Shown piece by piece: positions 35,357-45,405 of a stretch of 64,000 bases of DNA. The notes below the pieces were generated by a model. The model was not told the origin of the DNA. It saw nothing but the letters and a program-made list of their open reading frames with translations, and ran no database searches. The position numbers and the translations under genes are program-made. The stretch is from Balamuthia mandrillaris. Lineage: Eukaryota; Discosea; Longamoebia; Balamuthiidae. Each line of letters begins with the position of its first letter. The stretch's first letter is position 1. The stretch is taken from the NCBI GenBank assembly GCA_031835245.1, contig JAVKOQ010000075.1:143167-207166 (forward strand). Reading direction: 5' to 3'.

Positions 35357-38300
35357 AAACAGACCTCTCCCATTCCAGCCGTTGCTGCAAAATGCCTAGC
35401 AAAATAAATTCGGTGGTGTAGATAGGATAACCTTTTTGGTCATGAAGCGGCCGCCACACGTCTTCGTCCTCTGCACAGGAGATTATTATCACGTTGGAAT
35501 CTGAAGAGCTGCTGTAAGGTTGCTCTGGTTTGCCCACCATCTGTGTTACAATGAGAAGGGACAAGCACGTATTAATAATAACGAGTTTAAACATTCAAAG
35601 ATGCATCGAGGAGATAAATGGTACCCTGCCGCCCGCTGCTGTAACAATAACGCCCAGTGACTCAGGGTCTGGTCTTGTGTGAAGAGAAGCATAGAATGAA
35701 AGGCCTTGTAGCAATGGTCTGCTGCGTGCGAATTGAAGAGAAGCAGGTAACGAAAAATTCCACTTTCTCTCGCCAGCCATATCTTTTAAAAAGAAGGGTG
35801 TCTCTTCTAAATTTGGCCAGCAATCAATGTAATGCAAACACAAAATGTTGTTAACTTAAGTGGCTGGCATGTACATACCAACGAAAAAGCCTTCTTTGTT
35901 ACATTTGTCAATCCATCGAAAGCTTACAATGGCATTGCCACGGCCCATACATGCAAGAAACTTTATCGTGCGGTGGACTTTGTCTGTTACCTTTGGTAAT
36001 GTCAATTAATTTGCTAATGTTTTTCCAAAGTCCTTGCGCTTCGCTTTTCATGTTTATGAAAACTTACCAGGTGAGTTGACTGATGAGGATCTTCAACGAT
36101 CTTCCCTCCAAGGTCTGCAATAACCTTGGCTCGCTTCGGGTCTACTATTCCTGTAAACATAACGCGCGGTATTTCGATCAAACTTGGTTCGCAGGAAGAA
36201 GGCTTACTTGCCATCCGTTTGCCCTTGATAGCCCTGCAAGGAGCCTTAACTTTTTTCTCTTTTGTACGGGTTTTTCTGCCTGATTTTGCTACGTTTTCTT
36301 CTTCATCTTCTTCCTCCTTTGCACGAAGAAGCGACGTGCTCTCTTCATTCTTACCGACTTTTCGGTTCGTGCCCTTTTGTTTTGGGGCTTTAGCCGAACT
36401 TTTAGCTTCCGTTTGTTTTCTTCGTCCTCCTCCTCGTTTCGTGCTTTCAACCTTGATTTTCTCATGGATCACTCCTGTTCCTGTCTCTCGTTGCGGCTCT
36501 TCGTGTCCATCTTTCGTGACATTGTCTAACGGCCAATCCTCTTCTTCCGCGCTGGCCTCCACAACCTCCTCGCTCTCTTCTTTAATTTTCTGCTGTAGTC
36601 CTTGCAAGCTGTGTTGTGGCACAGCGTTAGATTCTGCTCCATTATTACGGCCACGATCGCCATCGTCACACCTTTGCTTTTTGTTAGCTCGTTCGTCAGC
36701 TTCAGCAGACCGTTTGCTCTCTTGGGTTGGTGGAATTGACGCTACCCTTTTTCTCTTGCTGGAGTTGTTTTCATCCGCTTTATAACGTTCATCGGTAGTA
36801 TCCCACGAGGTTGACTCGGCAACCTGGCTCAATATACAGAGACTAGCACCAGTGTACTTGCTCGTTTCCTCCTCTCCATCTTCGTCTTCAAGAGACGCCT
36901 CCACTCTACTCGTCCCTGACCTGTCTTCAGGTGAGCTATGCATTACTTCCCCCAAAGGAACGCTCTCTGGCAAAGAATAGAGTTGTGTTGAGCTGCCAAA
37001 AATCTGGTCTTCTTCAGGGACGGAGCGTAAGGTAGTAATTGTTGTGTCTGCAGGCTCTCCTTTCGCTGAGTGTGCTTGTTCGTTTTCTTTATTATCTTGA
37101 TGTGCAACTTCCATGACGTCCTCGTTGTCTGTTGGGAGCTGTGTTGCGTCCTCTTCTTCCTCCTTTTCCCCTTCCTCCTTTTTGTCTGCAACATCTTCAA
37201 CCATATTACTTTTTTCAGTAATACTATGTAGCTCACTATCTCCAACATCGCCACCATCACCATCGCCGCCGTCAGTATCGTTACCATCGTTCGTATATGG
37301 CAATACTAGTCCTACAAACGAAGTGGGGCTACTGTCTCTATCCTCCTCGTTTTCATGCACAACGCTGGAGTTGGCACTCACCATTTGATTTAACAGCTCG
37401 TCCACGGCAACATCTGCACTAATATCAGTCGTTGTCTCAAACTTCTCGATGCTGCCGATGGTTTCTATTTCATCGTTTACAATTGAATGTCCTTCTTGTG
37501 GCAGTGCAGGCTCGTAGATTTGTGTAGGCGCACACATTTCGGTAGCATCATCATCACCACCACCGTCATCACTACATTCAGGTCCTTTATCCTCCTGATT
37601 ACCATCAGCATCGCCGCCACCATCATCATAGCGTAATGTAGGCTCTGCACATGTCTCTTCAATCTTATCATAGACTTGAGTCATATGAGCATCTTCTTGA
37701 TGGTGTGCTGTGGACTTGGATGTATGAAAGCCCTTCGCATCAACTGCTGCGCTCTCGTCATAGGCTAAAGTTGCGGAGAGAGCCTCCCTATCACCCAGAA
37801 GCCCCGCCTCATAAGCGAGGGTGGGCGCCTCTGCCTCTTGTTCCGCCACTTCCCTCTTTTCTTCTTGTTCTTCGGCAGTTTCATAGATAAGAGTAGCAGA
37901 TACTTCTGAAGCTTTGTCGCACATCTCGTCCATATAAGCTAGGGTTGCATCAGGCATCTTCTAGTTCTTTCCGTTGTGCTTCTTCCCTATTACTGCCGCT
38001 GTCATAGGCCAGGGTTGCAGCAGCCTCTGCTACTACGTCATCCGCACCATAGGCAAGCGTAGCACCATACTCTTCCTCGCTTTCTTCTTTATCGTAAACT
38101 AAAGTGTTGTTTGGTTCTTCCCCTTCATCACCATACATTTGCGTTGCCTCTACACCGCTTGCTCCCTCCGTTGCCATTTGGCAAAGAGTCCCACTCATAG
38201 CTTTCCGTGACGGCTTTGCACTGCCTTTTTCTTCCTCTTGTTGCAGCATATCGTCGTCGTATGCGAGTGTGGACGACAAATCCACTTCTTCTACTGCTGT

Positions 38301-38558
38301 TTTTGTAGCGGAGGTGGTAGCCTGGTCTTCATCGTAGGCCAATGTGGGTTGTTCCTCTGAGCCATCGTCAGCTTCTAGCAGATTACTAGGAAGAGCTAGC
38401 CCACTGGTTACATCATAATTATCGGAGGTTGGTTGCTTGGAACTGGTGGGTCGGTTATAAACCTGGGTCTCGCAATACTCTTCTTCCTCTTCCTCGGATT
38501 CCAGTCGAAAGATGGCGCTGCGATTGAGCGGAGATGGAGCAAGAAAGCTGTCCTCAGC

Positions 38559-38598
<40 letters not shown>

Positions 38599-38800
38599 TT
38601 ACGTCCCATTAGAAATTCGTGGTGATAGTGGCAGGATAGAAGCTATACCATCTCCTTCCTCCACAAACAGCGCTTTTGGCTTTGCGCTCTCTCTATCTGT
38701 TTTTCGTAGAGAGCGATCGCGTTGTGGAGAGGACGTTCCATCGGACGGAAGTGCTAACCCAGGTGGCTGCTCTTACGTTAGATACATCTCTTTCTCTTTA

Positions 38801-38848
<48 letters not shown>

Positions 38849-39542
38849 AACTTTCTCTTTCTCAGGAAGCACAACCTCCACAAAGAGTGAAAGAGAAAGG
38901 ACAACGTACCGAGAACGTCAATTGTGGAGTGTCGGGCAGAGGCTTTATTCGTCGTTGAGGCACTTGGAATGGGCTGTGCGCATCTTGGGCGGTGGACTTG
39001 AAGGCCTCGAAGCGACAGAGCAGGCCGCCCAGCGAGAAGTGGTACCCATCGCTGAGCTGATACTGTACGTAGGGTTCCAGCTGAACGCCAGCGCCACCGC
39101 ACTCAGCTCCCACCAGTCTCGTTGTGTTGGTGCTACGCAGGTCTTTCAAGAAGTACATTCCATTCTTGATCTCTGCCGTGATGGTGCAGGTGCAAGTGCA
39201 TGTGGGTTATAAAAAACAAGAGAAAGGAAAAAGGAAGGAGCAACGTAGTTGTACCTAGACTAGCATGTTGCTTGCTAACGCAAGTTTCATTGATCCACAC
39301 CTGATTAGAGTCTTGTGATCTGCCTGGCGTGGAGTCAGAGCGACACACAAAGGAAGCAAAATAACACCACAAACCAAACCTATGTTATTCACGCCGGGAA
39401 AGAGGGGCTGCGTCTCTGGTGGTTTATCCTTGTGCAAGATGTGAAGTTCTGCCACAGGTATTTGGATGGCGTCCTCCTCCTGCTCCGCTCCATTCGGTTC
39501 ATCCTCCAAGCCCAGGTCCACTACTTGGGTAACATCAGCCAT
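35194..39542 (-). CDS. FHA - T-x-x-Y repeat array - tandem BRCT scaffold (MDC1-like layout)
   Basis: About nine exons, about 1,240 residues, starting MADVTQVVDLGLEDEP. The N-terminal FHA domain spans exons 1-3 (GRSQDSNQVWI, CVSKQHASL, LKDLRSTNTTRLVG). The centre is a long acidic low-complexity region with about 15 T-L/Q-x-Y-D/E repeats (TLAYD, TQVYD, TLRYD, TQIYE). The C-terminus has two BRCT domains: FTGIVDPKRAKVIADLGGKI...THLVTDKVHRTIKFL, then IISCAEDEDVWRP..EFILLGILQQRLEW. It ends in a basic tail SRRGRRRR. FHA first, phospho-threonine repeat array, tandem BRCT last is the arrangement of MDC1-type DNA-damage mediators, so a nuclear chromatin scaffold is likely (inference). The array's frame is broken once, at 37950-37957. 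An intron holds a (TA)n tract. Confidence 0.85.
35322..35354. repeat. (AG)n microsatellite in the last intron of the FHA/BRCT gene
   Basis: Reads as (TC)n in the sense of the - strand gene, between the ...LEWER and NLLVRH exons. Confidence 0.85.
37950..37957 (-). other. Frame break GCC-TGA-T inside the T-x-x-Y repeat array
   Basis: On the - strand ...GAA GAT GCC TGA stops the upstream frame. The same bases read +1 (GAT GCA ACC CTA GCT TAT) continue the repeat array as DATLAY. No GT donor nearby yields an intron of suitable length modulo 3. It is either a 1-nt indel or a programmed +1 shift. Confidence 0.75.
38562..38596. repeat. (TA)n microsatellite inside an intron of the FHA/BRCT gene
   Basis: About 17 TA units. 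On the - strand a GTAATG donor precedes it and the acceptor GACAG follows it. The flanking exons join in frame as ISNGT-FLAPSPL. Confidence 0.8.
38798..38846. repeat. (CT)n microsatellite in an intron of the FHA/BRCT gene
   Basis: A long run of CT on the + strand (GA in the gene's sense). Unlike other intronic repeats in the window, it is purine-rich in the sense direction. Confidence 0.85.
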
Positions 39543-39861
39543 GCTCTCCCCGTGCTCTCTCTCCTCTCTCTTCCCCCCTGTCTCTCTTTTTTTTTTCTTG
39601 CTTTTCGCTGGGTTCGTATTTATCACGACGTCATGATTCCGCACCTTATTTTTTTTTTTTAAAAAATAGCAAATATATTTTTCATAAAATGCTGCCTTCA
39701 ATGGACCTTAGGCAATAGCGAGTATCATTGCAAAGTGGTATGACCACCGTCATTCAGATGAACGAGCTTAAAGATAGCAGTTATACTCTCATCTTCCAAT
39801 GAGTAGATGAAACCTCTCCTCTTTTGTCCTTGCACTATTTATCATGCCACTAAGCCAGACA
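39543..39861. promoter_or_regulatory. Upstream region of the FHA/BRCT gene
   Basis: Contains T-runs at about 39588-39598 and 39649-39660. No clear core promoter motif. Confidence 0.35.
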
Positions 39862-40080
39862 CAAGGAAAGAAGGGAGGAAGGAAGGAAGTGCACACGTAT
39901 GTGCAAATCGAAGGAAAGAAAGGAAGGAAAGCAAAGAAGGAAGGAAGTGCACACATGTGTACAAATCAAAAGAAAGGAAGGAAGCAACGAAGTGTACACA
40001 TGTGCATAAATTGAAGGAAAGCAAGGAAGGAAGGAAGTGCACATGCATACACAAAAATAAAAAGAAAGAAGTGCATATGC
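39862..40080. repeat. GGAA-rich minisatellite alternating with GTGCACATGTGCA blocks
   Basis: Imperfect tandem units of roughly 35-58 bp. Each has a purine tract of AAGGAAGGAA type followed by a purine-pyrimidine-alternating, partly palindromic block (GTGCACACGTATGTGC, GTGCACACATGTGTAC, GTGTACACATGTGCAT, GTGCATATGCATGTGC). Units shrink from left to right. It is open in several frames by composition only; not a gene and not a CRISPR array. Confidence 0.8.
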
Positions 40081-40149
40081 ATGTGCATTGTATAGAAGAT
40101 GACTTTTTGTGTTACCCTTGAACAGAAAGGAAGGAGACTAAAGAGTATA

Positions 40150-40335
40150 GCACTATCAACCTCACTGGTCCTCTTTCTATTTCTTCTAAAGGTTTCAACT
40201 ACATCTTTCTTACCATGGATATTGGGACCTGCTCAAACAACCTTCTTTATCTTCATCTTTTCTATTCCTCCTCAAGAGCTCTTTGTGATCGGTTACGGAA
40301 AGGGTATTCTATTATTCTTGAAGAAACAACACAAA
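40150..40335 (+). mobile_element. Short gypsy integrase relic beside the NOX gene
   Basis: The + strand reads TINLTGPLSISSKGFNYIF and then LTMDIGT, the start of a retroelement integrase core (.DLTGPL..S..G..YI....D..T). It decays after about 60 codons and lies just past the NOX stop codon. No flanking LTR seen. Confidence 0.6.
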
Positions 40336-40369
40336 ATAGGAGCAGCTCACAACCACCCCGTCTACCATC

Positions 40370-40516
40370 TTAGAAACGTTCTTGTTGAAAATCAAAGCAA
40401 GTTTGGCCAACAGTGGTGTACTTCTTGCACATCTGTAGTAGAACCTGTGCCATGGGACGCGGACCACAGAAGAATACACCCACTCCTACAGTATGGTTGA
40501 TGCATATGCAATAGAT

Positions 40517-40549
<33 letters not shown>

Positions 40550-42641
40550 AGAGTCAAAAAGCGACGAAGAACATACGTTCATGTGGGTACTTGTGCTTTA
40601 TGTGACTGAATATGTTGTCTAAAGGGAAAAAGAATGATCGAATGAACATATATTGTTAGTACAGATTAGAGTGAAGCAAACAAATGGAAAGAAAGGAGGA
40701 AGAGATGGAAGCAGTGAGATTGAACACTTACCCCAATTGGGCCTACCCCAATGAGTACGCGAGTGAAGTCCTGTAATAAGGTCAATGCCATCACGAAGAT
40801 AAGCTGCTTCCAAACCGGTCCACAACAGGAAGGAACGCAGATCATTTTTGTTGGTTGCACCAGTGAGATAAGTTCTAGTCTTTATAAGGCGCCTTGCTTC
40901 CCTTGTTTGTGTCACATCTTCCGCCATTCCACAACCACAAAACATTGACGTAAGTAACTTGAAAGTAGGGTGATAATTGATGGGGGCGAGAAGAAAACTA
41001 CCTCTTAGAAGATCTTCGAACCATTCAAAGCAACGCTGATCTCTATTTACCCAGAAGAGCATAGCTTTTTCCAGGGTTATAGGATGAGCTCGTTGTAGCA
41101 TTAGGTGGATGGTTTTCAGAACAGAGGCGAAGGGAGTAATGCCAATGCCAGCTCCAATCAACATAACGTATTTGTAGCTGAATATGTTTTCACAAGGAGC
41201 CCCAAATGGGCCATCCACCCTAATCCTCATTGTTCGTCGACGCAGGAACTCTTCCTGACTCATCAATGTTTCTCCTTCTTTCTGCTCAAAGTGTGCATGG
41301 ATTTTGGTAGTCCAGTTACCCAATGCCCTTTTGAAGGAAAACAATGATTGCGTCCGGTCAGTTGGGCACGAGGAAGAGACAAAGCATACTTGTGAAAAGT
41401 ACCTGATATGAACAGATAAAATACCTGACTCCAGGGGCGAGGAAGTCAGCGTAAATGGATGCCATTCATGACAAGCAATAGCTGGACACTGACACGATAG
41501 TTAGCAACTAAGTTGTGCAGGGCGGAAGGAGCAAACAAAGGATGCATTTTGATGGAAACACTTACATTAATAAAAACATATTGCCCGGGCTTGTACTGAA
41601 AATTCTTTGGGCGCTTCATTTCTAGAGCCAACACACGAGAAGGTTTGTGTATGGCCCTGATAACTCTAGTGTCATTCTTATGTCTTACAAATAGAGACAG
41701 GGAGAGACAAAATAAGCCAACAGAGCAATAATGATTCTTGAACTAGAATAAACTCACCTTGCGATGCGCAAAATACGTTCAGTGAGATATGTCAATCCTG
41801 GAAAAAGGAACCATATCCAAAATGTAGGGAAAGTCAACATAGCAGCAGCGCCATGTATCAACAGCGCGACGTAGAATATAATAAACAGATGATGGGTATA
41901 CCAGAAAATCTCAAACTTGAGACGTCGGAATCGCTGCTGTGCAGTAACATATATCACAATGATGCACAACCAAATCACTATACCAGTGGCACCTGGGATT
42001 GAACCAAAGAGTACACGCCAATATTCTGGCACAGCGTCAAAATCGTTGTTGATGGCATCGTCAATTTCTTGTAAGTTTGTAGCACTAGATATGGCATAGA
42101 CGTTCCAAAGGTGTGCTCCTCTGTTGAATAGGAGATAAAATAAAAGAACAACAGGAGATGAATGGGAAACATCATTAGTTCTGGCCAACACATCATATGG
42201 CTCGGAACAAAATAGACTTACGTGTGCCCAACGCCTGCCAAAACTATAACCGCAGCCACAATCCTGTGAAAGTCAATATTGTTGTCGAAAGGAATATAGT
42301 CTGCCAGCCAGGTGCTTCGTAGCCATGTAATTACATTTCTGCTGACAGTTAACAGTATTAGAGTAGAATTGAAAGCTAGCACCACCGAAAAACCACGAGC
42401 TACTGGGCCACCATAGGACAGCAGCGAGAATGAGTCGCTCCACCTAAACACTGCGAGAATAAACAAGTTAGCTCAGGGATCCTACTTAAAAAAATTATGA
42501 TAAAACTGGATCATACTTGCAAACCAGCCACAAAAGAGAAGGATGTTAATGATGGCATAGAACGTAAGCCACATTACTTGAAGCCCGTGAACATGCAAAT
42601 AGCGTTTTACTGCCGCCTGCAAACGAGAGAGAGAGAGAGAA

Positions 42642-42684
<43 letters not shown>

Positions 42685-44745
42685 GAGACAGAGAGAGACA
42701 GAGACAGAGACAGAGCGAGACAGAGAGACAGAGATTAGCTTAGAGCTGCATGGAGAGATAGACCAGGAACCTACTCGACGTGTTCTTGCTATTGGTGGAG
42801 GCATAAAGTCTTCTACGTGCATGGAATACGTTTTTAATTGTTCCACCCACTCGGGGACTTGTTCCTTATCAGCGAACTGTTGTATGTCGTTGTCTTTGAT
42901 GACACCAAACTCCTCCGCGGGATTGTCTTGGGTCGTGAGACGAAGAAGCAATTTCTGAGAACTCAACAGCATGCCCTGAGTTCCTGAACGGGAAGTACGT
43001 TGCCCCTTTCTGTCTTCCCCTTCCTGGGTGAGGAATCCTTGAAAATCTGTGTAATATTCGTCAACTGTGTAGCTTTGTTCTCTATCAGTGATCTGCGGTG
43101 ATGTATCTTCCTCGTGCTTTGGTTTCCTGCTCTGCCATTTTTTGCTCCTCTTCTTTTCCTCTTTCGAAGCTTTAAGCTCTTCTTGCTTTCTCAACATCTT
43201 CTCTCGTTTCTCGTGGAACTTTTCTTCCATCTTTCGGTAAAGCTCCTCCATTTCCTCCCTTTTCTTTTCTCGTTCGAAATTTCTACTTTGTATCTGCCTT
43301 CTTCTTTCCAAACCAGCCTTCCTCTTTTCTTTAAGCTGCTTTCTCTTTTCACAATCTGGATGCTCTTCATCAGATTCTTCCTCGTCGTATTCTTCTTCTT
43401 CGTCATCGGCATACTCTTCTTCCTCCGCCTCTTGTGGCTTGTGACTCAAAAACGTGGAGCTGCCGTTGGACTTAGTGGATGAACCTTGCGAGCGAGATCC
43501 TTTCAGGAAGTGTACCCCACTTTCGCTAAAAAAAAGATCCAAATCCCGATGAGAGTCTTCGGCATAGGCTCCTTTGCCCCCGAGAGTGATCTTCTTGGCT
43601 TGAGGGATATGCTCCAATAAGGTAGTTTCAAAGTCCTCGTAAGATATAAGTCCATCCACATCTTTATCCAACAATTCGAAGAGAGTATCCACCAACTCCA
43701 CAAAGTTTTCTGGCCTTATTTGAAGAGAATTTTCTTTGATGGATTCCTGCAGCATCTCCTCTAGCTCTTCGTATGTCACAAAGCCATCCCCATCCACATC
43801 GTAAATACTAAAGGCGTCTACAAATCAAGCATAATAAAACAAAAAGTCAGGGAAAAAAAAAGATTAAATGCTGGACAAGAGAGCTTGGATATAAAAGACA
43901 TAAGACATGAGGACATCAGTAAACGTACATCTTAGCTTGGTAGTAGGATCTGAATTAGAGAGAGGAGACAGAGCAATGACACCATCCAGAAACTCTCTGA
44001 CGTTGATGCGACCGGTGCCGTGTGTATCAAAAGCATGATAGAGGCTGTCCGCCTGTTTGTTCGAATTTCAGAAATCCAGTTTGACGAGAACCATACACAA
44101 AGAGAGAGAGAGAGAGAGAGAGATCACGATGGTACCAGCTTATCCGATTTGATGCCCAACAGCTCTTTGAACTGCTGTTTTTCTATCATATACAGAAACT
44201 CCTCGCCTTTACCGTCCAGCTTCTTGCCTCTCCTGGCTAACTTCTTAGTGAGGCTGGCCACGCGTCTGCTGCCGCTGCTTCGACCACCGCTGCAGGAGGA
44301 ACGTTCATTTGTGCTGCTGCCGCATCTGTTCTTGTTGTTGTTCTGTTGTTGCACGTGTTCCGAAGGCATCGAACAGCTGGTATTGCTGCGGCTGGAACCA
44401 CCTTCTCCCTCCTCAGCACTACTATACATAGAGTCCTCCTCCAAGTGGAAGGAGGTATGTTCGGTGAGGTACGTGTTCAGCTGTTGTTCCTCCAACCCAC
44501 GAAACCTTTTGAGAAAGTCTTGTATCCATTGTTCATCCACTGGAGTACATTACAAAGCAGAATATGGTTAGGAAACCAAAGTTAAGAGAACTAGGGTAGA
44601 GCATGAAATATAATATAGAAAACATACCATGAACCTGCCGCACAAAGTGTTTCAACTCCTCTTTTTTGATCTGTGGGCGAGACCCAGCCAACACATCCGG
44701 ATCTCTCACGCAGAGGCCATCCGCCAAGCTCCCAAGTTGGCTCAT
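40370..44745 (-). CDS. EF-hand NADPH oxidase (NOX)
   Basis: About 12 exons, about 1,100 residues, beginning MSQLGSLADGLCVRD. The N-terminal half has an EF-hand-like loop (DTHGTGRINVRE) and two canonical EF-hands (DVDGDGFVTYEE, DKDVDGLISYED). A long Lys/Glu/Arg coiled coil precedes the membrane part. The membrane domain keeps the paired heme histidines (FHRIVA with GHTGAHLW; WYTHHLF with LLIHG). The C-terminus has the FAD site (HEWHPFTLTSSPLES), the NADPH-binding GAGIGITPFASVL, LTGATNKNDL and GRPNWDNIFSHI, and ends FCGPRPMAQ...DFQQERF. It transfers electrons from NADPH across a membrane to make superoxide. EF-hands imply calcium control, as in NOX5, plant RBOH and Dictyostelium NoxC. One short intron near 41000 is ambiguous because both readings stay in frame. 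Confidence 0.93.
40516..40548. repeat. (GA)n microsatellite in the last NOX intron
   Basis: Reads (TC)n in the NOX sense, between the ...KHKYPHE and VGVFFCGP exons. Confidence 0.8.
42614..42735. repeat. (GA/CA-GA)n microsatellite in a NOX intron
   Basis: GAGAGACAGAGA-type tract within the intron between ...ARTRR and AAVKRYLHV. On the NOX sense strand it is TC-rich, just upstream of the acceptor. Confidence 0.85.
44100..44123. repeat. (GA)n microsatellite in a NOX intron
   Basis: Reads (TC)n in the NOX sense, between the ...GIKSDKL and ADSLYHAF exons. Confidence 0.8.
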
Positions 44746-45405
44746 GGTGCGATTTCTACTTGAACAACAGCTGGTGATGGCTGGCTGATATCGCTACACT
44801 CTATACTACGACGTCCGAAGAGCAAGGGGTGTCCTCCTTCTCTCCTGCGAGTAACAGTGTTTGAGCTACGCTACGAAAAGAAAGGAGGCCAAGCAGCAGC
44901 AGCAAAGTTTCGGGGAAAAGCAAACCCTTGCACAAACATACACATCTGGACAACAGGGTTCCCAACGCCCCATGGGTGGGGCAGGCGATAAGATAGCGGG
45001 GGAGGGCACAGCAGCAGACCCGATAAAAAACAGCGAGCCTACAGGACCTCCATGAGTTTTCACCGCAATCAGCTGGCACCCCAACCAACCAACCAACCAA
45101 CCAACAAGGCGAGGCACGCTCCTTCCTTTTCTCCTCCTTGCTTTTCCTTTTTTCTGACGGTGGTTGTTTTCCTGCCGTGACGACACAGGAAAACTGGTCC
45201 CGTCCTCAGCAGCAATTCAGCAAGAAACCTTCTCGCGTGCTGCTGGATCTTTTTGTTGGGATTGGCCAGAGGAGGCTAAGCAGCAGCAGCACCCATTTCA
45301 TTCTTGCCAGCGGCGCAAGCTAAGCCTCAGGCTAAAATGCAGAGGTACAAGCGGCGCCTGCCACGACTTTATTGTGCGACTCGATAGTAAACAATAACAA
45401 ACGCT
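44746..45405. promoter_or_regulatory. NOX upstream region / 3' end of the LRR-SAM gene
   Basis: No supported gene. It includes a five-unit CCAA repeat at 45083-45102 (CCAACCAACCAACCAACCAA). Presumably holds the NOX promoter. Confidence 0.4.

Noticed and set aside
36126-36785. 219-residue + strand open frame
   Set aside because: Antisense of the acidic region of the FHA/BRCT gene; composition is only Ser/Phe/Leu complement of Glu/Lys codons.
37957-38020. A tiny intron (GTAATA...CTAG, 33 nt) to explain the frame break
   Set aside because: Its length is a multiple of three, so removing it leaves the TGA in frame.
39807-40121. Regularly spaced repeats that might suggest a CRISPR array or a repeat protein
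   Set aside because: Units vary in length and sequence, no spacer/repeat distinction, eukaryotic context; it is a minisatellite, and the open frames are low complexity.
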